This document shows positions 58,623 through 64,000 of a stretch of DNA of 64,000 nt, one piece after another. A model generated the notes under the pieces. The model did not search any database. It was not told the DNA's origin and saw only the letters and a list, made by a program, of their open reading frames with translations. The position numbers were made by a program, and so were the translations under genes. This DNA is from Palsa-504 sp963834685 (GTDB taxonomy: Bacteria > Actinomycetota > Actinomycetes > Streptosporangiales > Streptosporangiaceae), in assembly GCA_963834685.1 (NCBI GenBank), contig CAWICW010000008.1:310001-374000 (forward strand). The letters are read 5' to 3'. Numbering within the stretch: position 1 is the first letter of the stretch; the number at the start of each line of letters is the position of its first letter.

Positions 58623-61244
58623 TCACGCCGGATTCTCGTACGTCACGGTGATCTCGCCGTCCGCCAGGCCGACGCGGATGACGGCGCCGTCGCGGACATC
58701 CCCGGCCACCAGGGCACGTCCGATCCGGGTCTCGACCTCGCGGCTGATGAAGCGGCGCAGCGGGCGGGCGCCGTAGACCGGGTCAAAGCCTTGCTGCGCG
58801 ATGTACCTGCGGGCCTCCTGGCTGATCTCGAGGGTCATCTGCCGGTCGGCGATCCTGGCCCGCAGATCGTTGAACATCAGGTCGACGATGCGCTCGATCT
58901 CAGGGAGGGTCAGCGGCTTGAACAGTACGATCTCGTCCAGTCGGTTCAAGAACTCGGGCCGGAATGTCGAACGCAGCGAGGCCATGACGCGCTCGCGCGC
59001 GTCGGGCTTGATCTCCCCGCCCGAGGTCACTCCGTCCAGCAGGTACTCCGAGCCGATGTTCGAGGTCATGATGATCACCGTATTGCGGAAGTCCACGGTG
59101 CGGCCCTGCGCGTCGGTGAGCCTGCCATCGTCCAGGACCTGCAGCAGCGTGTTGAACACATCCGGGTGCGCCTTCTCGATCTCGTCGAACAGCACTACCG
59201 AGTACGGCTTGCGCCGGACCGCCTCGGTCAGCTGCCCGCCCTCCTCATAGCCGACGTACCCGGGCGGCGCGCCGATCAGCCGGCTGACCGTGTGCCGCTC
59301 CTGGTACTCGCTCATGTCGATCCGGACCATGTTGTCCTCGGTGTCGAACAGCGCCGCCGCCAAGGACTTGGCCAGCTCGGTCTTGCCGACCCCGGTGGGG
59401 CCGAGGAAGATGAACGACCCGATCGGCCGACGCGGGTCCTTGATACCCGAACGGGCCCGGATGATAGCGTCGGCGACCAGTTGCACGGCCTCGCCCTGGC
59501 CGATCACCCGTTCCTGCAGGATCTTGTCCAGCTGCAGCAGCTTTTCTCGCTCGCCTTCTTGCAGCCGCACCAGCGGGATGCCGGTCCAGCGCGAAACGAT
59601 CCCGGCGATCTCGTCCTCGGTGACGACCTCGCGCAGCAGCCGCCGGCCGCCCTGCCGGACGGCGAGCTGCTCCTCTTCGGCTGCCAAGCGGCGCTCGAGG
59701 TCCGGGATCCGGCCCAGCCGCAGCTCCGCGGCCCGGTTGAGGTCGTAGTCACGCTCGGCCTGTTCGGCTTCCTGACGCAGCCGTTCCAGCTCCTCGCGCT
59801 GCTCCTGGACCTTGCGCAGCGCCCGCCGCTCGGCCTCCCACTGGGCCCGCAGCGCGTCGGATTCGGCCCGCAGGTCGGCCAGTTCCTTGCCGAGGTCCTC
59901 CAGCCGCGCCTTGCTCGCCGGGTCGGTCTCCTTGGCCAGAGCGGCTTCCTCGATCTCCAGCCGCATCACCCGCCGGGTCAGCTCGTCCAGCTCGGCCGGC
60001 ATCGAATCGATCTCGGTCCGCAGCATCGCGCATGCCTCGTCGACCAGGTCGATCGCCTTGTCCGGCAAGAACCGGTCGGCGATATACCGGTGGCTCAGCG
60101 TGACCGCGGCGACCAGCGCGCTGTCGGCGATCTTCACGCCGTGGAATATCTCGAGCCGCTCCCGCAGGCCGCGCAGGATCGAGATCGCGTCCTCCACCGA
60201 CGGCTCGTCCACCAGCACCGGCTGGAACCGGCGTTCCAGCGCCGCGTCCTTCTCGATCCGCTGGCGGTACTCATCCACCGTCGTCGCGCCGATCAGGTGC
60301 AGCTCGCCGCGGGCCAGCATCGGCTTGAGCATGTTGCCCGCGTCCATCGCGCCCTCGGCCGCTCCGGCCCCGACCACGGTGTGCAGCTCGTCCACGAACA
60401 GCAAGATGCGTCCCTGCGCCGCCTTGACCTCGGCCAGGACCGCCTTGAGCCGTTCCTCGAACTCGCCGCGGTACTTGGCCCCCGCGACCAGCGCGGCCAG
60501 GTCGAGGCTGAAGATGGTCCTGTCCCGGAGCCCCTCGGGCACGTCGCCGCGGTTGATCCGCTGGGCCAGGCCCTCCACGATCGCGGTCTTGCCGACCCCC
60601 GGATCGCCGACCAGGACCGGGTTGTTCTTGGTCTTGCGGGACAGGATCTGGATCACCCGCCGGATCTCGGCGTCACGCCCGATGACCGGGTCGAGCCGGC
60701 CCGCCGCGGCCTCGGCCACTAGGTCAGTGCCGTACTTGTCCAGTGCCTCGTAGGCGGTCTCGGGCATCGCGGACCTGACCCGCTGGTTGCCCCGGATCTT
60801 GGTCAGCGCCTGCAGGAAGCCGTCCCTGGTCAGCCCGTCGGCCTGCAGCAGCCGTCCCGCAGCAGTCGCCGAGCCCTCAGCGAGCAGCGCCATGACCAGG
60901 TGCTCCACGGAGACGTACTCGTCCTTGAGCCTGTCCGCCTCTTGGTTGGCCGCATCGAGCAGGCGGGCCAGCCGCTGCGTGACGTGGACCTGCCCCGGGG
61001 TGACGCCCGGGCCGGTGACCTTGGGGCGCTTGGCGAGCTCGGCCTCGAGCGCCGTCCGCAACTGGTCCGGATCGGCGCCGGCCTGGACCAGCAGGCGAGG
61101 GACGATGCCGTCCTGCTGGTCGAGCAGAGCCAGCAGCAGGTGCTCGCCGTCCACTTCGGTGTGCCCGTAGCGGAGCGCCTTGGTCTGCGCGTCGTGCAGT
61201 GCTTCGGTCGACTTTTGCGTCAGATGGCTGGGGTCCATGTTCAC
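58623..61244 (-). CDS. clpB: ATP-dependent disaggregase ClpB
   Basis: 873 residues, full length. N-domain 1-150 (QKSTEALHDAQTKALRYGHT), NBD1 Walker A GDPGVGKT at 213-220, middle coiled-coil domain about 400-520, NBD2 Walker A GPTGVGKTE around 610, sensor and C-terminal GARPLRRFISREVE. It works with DnaK-DnaJ-GrpE, all encoded upstream, to dissolve aggregates. Its start overlaps the cbpM stop by four bases, so translation is coupled. Confidence 0.97.
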   Translation of the reverse strand: MNMDPSHLTQKSTEALHDAQTKALRYGHTEVDGEHLLLALLDQQDGIVPRLLVQAGADPDQLRTALEAELAKRPKVTGPGVTPGQVHVTQRLARLLDAANQEADRLKDEYVSVEHLVMALLAEGSATAAGRLLQADGLTRDGFLQALTKIRGNQRVRSAMPETAYEALDKYGTDLVAEAAAGRLDPVIGRDAEIRRVIQILSRKTKNNPVLVGDPGVGKTAIVEGLAQRINRGDVPEGLRDRTIFSLDLAALVAGAKYRGEFEERLKAVLAEVKAAQGRILLFVDELHTVVGAGAAEGAMDAGNMLKPMLARGELHLIGATTVDEYRQRIEKDAALERRFQPVLVDEPSVEDAISILRGLRERLEIFHGVKIADSALVAAVTLSHRYIADRFLPDKAIDLVDEACAMLRTEIDSMPAELDELTRRVMRLEIEEAALAKETDPASKARLEDLGKELADLRAESDALRAQWEAERRALRKVQEQREELERLRQEAEQAERDYDLNRAAELRLGRIPDLERRLAAEEEQLAVRQGGRRLLREVVTEDEIAGIVSRWTGIPLVRLQEGEREKLLQLDKILQERVIGQGEAVQLVADAIIRARSGIKDPRRPIGSFIFLGPTGVGKTELAKSLAAALFDTEDNMVRIDMSEYQERHTVSRLIGAPPGYVGYEEGGQLTEAVRRKPYSVVLFDEIEKAHPDVFNTLLQVLDDGRLTDAQGRTVDFRNTVIIMTSNIGSEYLLDGVTSGGEIKPDARERVMASLRSTFRPEFLNRLDEIVLFKPLTLPEIERIVDLMFNDLRARIADRQMTLEISQEARRYIAQQGFDPVYGARPLRRFISREVETRIGRALVAGDVRDGAVIRVGLADGEITVTYENPA

Positions 61245-61543
61245 CTTCCCGGCCGTCGGGCCTCCTGCAGGGCCGTTTCGAGTACCGCGATCCGGTCCAG
61301 CAGGTCGGTGACCAGCCCGACGGCCGCGTAGTTGAGGCCGAGTCCGGCGCGGAGCCGCTGGACCCGGCCCATGACCGCCACCTGGCTACGGGCGAACCAC
61401 AGCTCGCCGGCGGCGTCGCGGTCGGCGTCGAGGACGCCCAGGGCGACGAGCCTGCGGACCAGGTCCGGGTGCGTGCCCGTCGTCCGCGCGAACGCCTCCA
61501 GGTTGAGGCTTGCCGACCGGATCAGGACCAGCGCGTAGCCCAC
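61241..61543 (-). CDS. cbpM: Chaperone-modulator CbpM-like MerR-fold protein
   Basis: 100 residues: LNLEAFARTTGTHPDLVRRL then VALGVLDADRDAAGELWFAR and RVQRLRAGLGLNYAAVGLV with a final coiled segment (DLLDRIAVLETALQEA). This is the CbpM/HspR-like fold. In E. coli CbpM binds the J-domain of CbpA. HspR repressors have a different recognition helix and end, so CbpM is preferred, though local HspR-like DNA binding cannot be excluded. Start overlaps the dnaJ stop. Confidence 0.8.
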   Translation of the reverse strand: MGYALVLIRSASLNLEAFARTTGTHPDLVRRLVALGVLDADRDAAGELWFARSQVAVMGRVQRLRAGLGLNYAAVGLVTDLLDRIAVLETALQEARRPGR

Positions 61544-62495
61544 TACCGCCTCCTCGGGTCGAAGGTGGAGACCGTGGCGAGCTGCTCGAAGAGCCGGCGC
61601 TCCTCATCGGTGAGCTTGGCCGGCACCACGATCTTGACCTCCGCGTACAGGTGCCCGGCGCTGCCCCGCGGGTGCGGCAGGCCGTGGTGCCGGAGCCGGA
61701 GCCGCTTGCCGGTCGAGGTACCCGGCGGCACCTTGACCTTCATCTCACCGCGCGGGGTCTCCACGGCTGCCGATGTGCCCAGCGCGGCTTCCCACGGCGC
61801 CAGCGGGAGATCGACGTACAGATCGCGTCCCTCGACGCGGTACCGGGGGTGCGGGGCGATCTGCGCCACGAAATACAGATCACCGTTGCGAGCGCCTTCG
61901 CTGCCGCGGCCGCCCTGGCCAGCCAGGCGGATGCGCTGCCCATTGGTCACGCCGGCCGGGATCCTGACCTCAAGCGTGCGCCGGCCGTCGGGACCGTCCA
62001 GGGTGACCGACCGGCGGCCGCCCTGGAAGGCCTCCTCCACGGTCAGCTCGAGTCCGGCTTCCTGGTCGGCGCCCGGGATCGGGCCGAAGCCCCGGCCTGC
62101 GAAGATCCCGCCGAGGAGGTCTTCTATGTTGATGCCGCCAAAGTCGCCGCCCAGGCCCGGGCCGAACCCGCCGGCGCCCCCCGGGCCTCCGGCCTGGCCG
62201 GCCCCGCGCCGGCCCGGCTGCGCTGGAACGCCTCGGGATCCACGTCCTCGGGCACCTGCCGGAAGTCCGGGCCGAAGGCGTCATAACGGCGCCGGGTCTG
62301 CGGATCGGACAGCACGTCGTACGCCTGGGAGATTTCCTTGAACCGGTCCTCGGCCCCGGGATCCTTGTTGACGTCGGGATGGTGCTGGCGGGCCAGCTGG
62401 CGGTAGGCCCGCTGGATCTCGTCCTGGGTCGCGGTCCTCGGCACGCCGAGGATCTCGTAGAAGTCACGGCGGTCAGCCCTCGGTGCGGCCGGCAT
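61543..62495 (-). pseudogene. dnaJ: DnaJ/CbpA-type co-chaperone, single-base frameshift
   Basis: From ATG 62495 the J-domain is intact (RDFYEILGVPRTATQDEIQR, AYRQLARQHHPDVNKDPGAE with the HPD motif). In the G/F linker a one-base loss in the C4 run at 62202-62205 shifts the frame. The correct continuation (GLGGDFGGINIEDLLGGIFA, ELTVEEAFQGGRRSV, VRIPAGVTNGQRIRLAGQGG, HPRYRVEGRDLYVDLPLAPW) runs to 61543. Repaired product about 317 residues, CbpA-like without the zinc finger. Start overlaps the grpE stop. Either a sequencing error or a true loss. Confidence 0.85.
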
Positions 62496-63058
62496 CAGTC
62501 CGCCTTGGCCACTACGACCTGCGCGGGCCGCAGCTGGCGGTCTGGTTCGCCGTAGCCAGGCAGCACGACCTGCACGATGGTGCCGGGAGGGACGCGGGGA
62601 TCGTACGTGGCCGCGACCGCCTCGTGCCGGGCCGGATCGAAGGTCGCGCCGGTGTCGTCCCGGCGCGGGAAGCCGAGGCTGGCCAGCACGCCCAGGGCCT
62701 GCTGCCGCACGGCCTGGATTCCCTCGACGATCGTGCGCGGATCGGCCGCGGCGTGCTCGAGCGCGCGCTCGAGGTTGTCGACGACCGGCAGCCACTGCCT
62801 GGCGACCCGGGTGCGGGCGTCAGCCTCGGCACGCTCCACCTGAGCGGTACACCGCTTGCGCAGATTGTCCAGGTCAGCCAGGGCGCGCAGCTTCTGGTCC
62901 TCGGCCTCGGCGAGCCGGGCCTGCAGACCCGCGAGCCGGGACTCCAGGTCGGCCACGGCAGCGACGGGCGGGCCGGTCTCGGCACCGGGGTCATGCTGGT
63001 CCTGGGGCGGCTCGCCGCGGCCTGGCCCGGGCTGCCGCCCGCCGGTCATGTTACTCAT
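62495..63058 (-). CDS. grpE: Nucleotide exchange factor GrpE
   Basis: 187 residues. Coiled N-terminal half (ADLESRLAGLQARLAEAEDQ then KLRALADLDNLRKRCTAQVE) and a beta C-terminal half (PRRDDTGATFDPARHEAVAA, VVLPGYGEPDRQLRPAQVVV). It releases ADP from DnaK. ATGAGTAA joins the dnaK stop to the grpE start (8-base overlap), and the stop overlaps the dnaJ start (TGATG). Confidence 0.95.
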   Translation of the reverse strand: MSNMTGGRQPGPGRGEPPQDQHDPGAETGPPVAAVADLESRLAGLQARLAEAEDQKLRALADLDNLRKRCTAQVERAEADARTRVARQWLPVVDNLERALEHAAADPRTIVEGIQAVRQQALGVLASLGFPRRDDTGATFDPARHEAVAATYDPRVPPGTIVQVVLPGYGEPDRQLRPAQVVVAKAD

Positions 63059-64000
63059 TGGGGGTGAACTCGGCGTCGATCACGTCATCGTCATCACCGC
63101 GCGGGGGGCTGGGCTGGTCCTGCGGGGCGGAGGTGGTGGCGCCGAGGCTGTGGTAGACCTGCTGGAGCTCGGTGGCGAGGTCGCGCAGCCGGTCCAGCGG
63201 CGCATTGTCCGTGAGGGCCTGCCGCGCGTCAGCCACCAGGGTGTCCGCCCGTGCCTTCTCGTGCACGGGCACCGCGTCGCCGAGGTCCGTGAGCAGCCGC
63301 TCCACCTGGTACGCGGCGGCATCCAGCGCGTTGCGCGCGTCGGTCAGCTCGCGCAGCCGCCGGTCCTCGTCGCGGTGCCGCTCGGCATCTGCGATCATCC
63401 GGTCGACTTCGGCCTTGTCCAGGTTGGAACTCTCGCTGATCGTGATCCGCTGCTCGGCGCCGGTGTCCTTGTCCTTCGCCGAGACGTTCAGGATCCCGTT
63501 CGCGTCGATGTCGAAGGTGACCTCAACCTGCGGCTCCCCCCGAGAGGCCGGCCGGATGTTCTCCAGCCGGAACCGGCCCAGGACCCGGTCGTCGGCGGCG
63601 CGTTCCCGCTCGCCCTGCAGCACCACCACGTCAACCGCGGACTGGTTGTCCTCGGCGGTGCTGAACGTCTCGGCGCGCCGGGCGGGAATCGTGGTGTTGC
63701 GGTCGATGACCTTGGTCATGACCCCGCCGAGAGTCTCGACGCCGAGGGACAGCGGAGTCACGTCCAGCAGCAGGACGTCCTTGACCTCGCCCTTGATCAC
63801 GGCGGCCTGAACCGCGGCACCAAGGGCGACGACCTCGTCCGGGTTGACCGTCATGTTGGGGTCCTTGCCGCCGGTCAGCCTGCGGACCATGGTCTGCACC
63901 GACGGCATCCGGGTGGCCCCGCCGACCAGGATCACCTCGTCGAGGTCGTTGGCGGTCAGCTTCGCGTCCGCCAGCGCCTGCTGGACCGGCTGCCTGGTGC
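63051..64000 (-). CDS. dnaK: Chaperone DnaK, C-terminal part (start beyond window)
   Basis: About 316 residues visible. They cover the end of the ATPase domain (DEVILVGGATRMPSVQTMVR, NPDEVVALGAAVQAAVIKGE), the linker and substrate domain (DVLLLDVTPLSLGVETLGGV, TTIPARRAETFSTAEDNQSA, VEVTFDIDANGILNVSAKDK) and the lid. The short acidic end DDDVIDAEFTPNE is typical. The promoter and first half lie to the right of the window. Confidence 0.96.
   Translation of the reverse strand, partial: TRQPVQQALADAKLTANDLDEVILVGGATRMPSVQTMVRRLTGGKDPNMTVNPDEVVALGAAVQAAVIKGEVKDVLLLDVTPLSLGVETLGGVMTKVIDRNTTIPARRAETFSTAEDNQSAVDVVVLQGERERAADDRVLGRFRLENIRPASRGEPQVEVTFDIDANGILNVSAKDKDTGAEQRITISESSNLDKAEVDRMIADAERHRDEDRRLRELTDARNALDAAAYQVERLLTDLGDAVPVHEKARADTLVADARQALTDNAPLDRLRDLATELQQVYHSLGATTSAPQDQPSPPRGDDDDVIDAEFTPNE

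Noticed and set aside
58791..60722. Plus-strand open frame of 643 codons inside clpB
   Set aside because: Antisense to the highly conserved clpB; repeated Leu/Gln/Arg/Asp composition typical of a shadow frame.
61241..61543. HspR repressor
   Set aside because: Gene order suggests HspR, but the sequence lacks the HspR HTH pattern and fits CbpM better. HspR remains only an outside possibility.
1..64000. CRISPR arrays, tRNA or rRNA genes, phage attachment sites
   Set aside because: No regularly spaced repeats, cloverleaf segments or rRNA-like conserved stretches were seen by eye. A tRNAscan or CRISPR search could not be run.

Overview
The window is GC-rich DNA (roughly 70% by eye) with tightly packed genes, frequent GTG starts, ATGA/GTGA stop-start overlaps, likely leaderless transcripts and actinobacterial small proteins. 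It looks like a chromosome segment of a soil actinomycete (Streptosporangiales/Streptomycetales-like). Genus cannot be fixed from the sequence, and no rRNA, tRNA or CRISPR array was seen.

Layout. 0-5 kb: carbohydrate block (5'-truncated GH5-like glycosidase, MFS permease, GH1 beta-glucosidase). 5-9.6 kb: mixed accessory DNA with an MDR-type oxidoreductase, a membrane protein and a graveyard of transposase, TniB and DUF222 fragments. 9.8-13.6 kb: acyl-CoA dehydrogenase beside an alpha/beta hydrolase that keeps every recognised fluoroacetate-dehalogenase residue, then small or broken genes (VOC remnant, CGNR zinc-finger protein, LysR remnant). 13.6-52.5 kb: a long organosulfur-scavenging island. 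52.7-58.1 kb: amidase, conserved small actinobacterial proteins, a DrrAB-type exporter with its TetR regulator, GlxA remnant. 58.2-64 kb: protein-quality-control operon read leftwards, dnaK (cut by the window end)-grpE-dnaJ-cbpM-clpB-trxC.

The sulfur island has eight luciferase-like (LLM) flavin monooxygenases of the SsuD and NtaA/SnaA/DszA types; three possible reductant sources (a split-barrel flavin reductase, an SsuE-like FMN reductase and a MOSC-ferredoxin-reductase-2Fe-2S fusion broken by a frameshift); three Fe(II) dioxygenases (PhyH, IPNS-like and a frameshifted TauD); cysteine dioxygenase; a complete Opp/Dpp-type ABC importer; single- and four-domain rhodaneses; two OsmC proteins; a 1-Cys peroxiredoxin; and metX-metY, which fix sulfide into homocysteine. 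The inferred logic is import of organosulfur compounds, C-S cleavage by FMNH2- or 2OG-dependent oxygenases, handling of sulfite, persulfide and peroxide by-products, and assimilation through O-acetylhomoserine.

Several island promoters lie in short AT-rich patches carrying dyads (CCTAT-N14/15-ATAGG) or a shared ACCGAT core, suggesting a common regulator not encoded here. Reading frames are broken by one- or four-base indels in several otherwise intact genes (MOSC fusion, tauD, dnaJ). These could be true pseudogenes or base-calling errors, and the dnaJ case argues for checking the reads.
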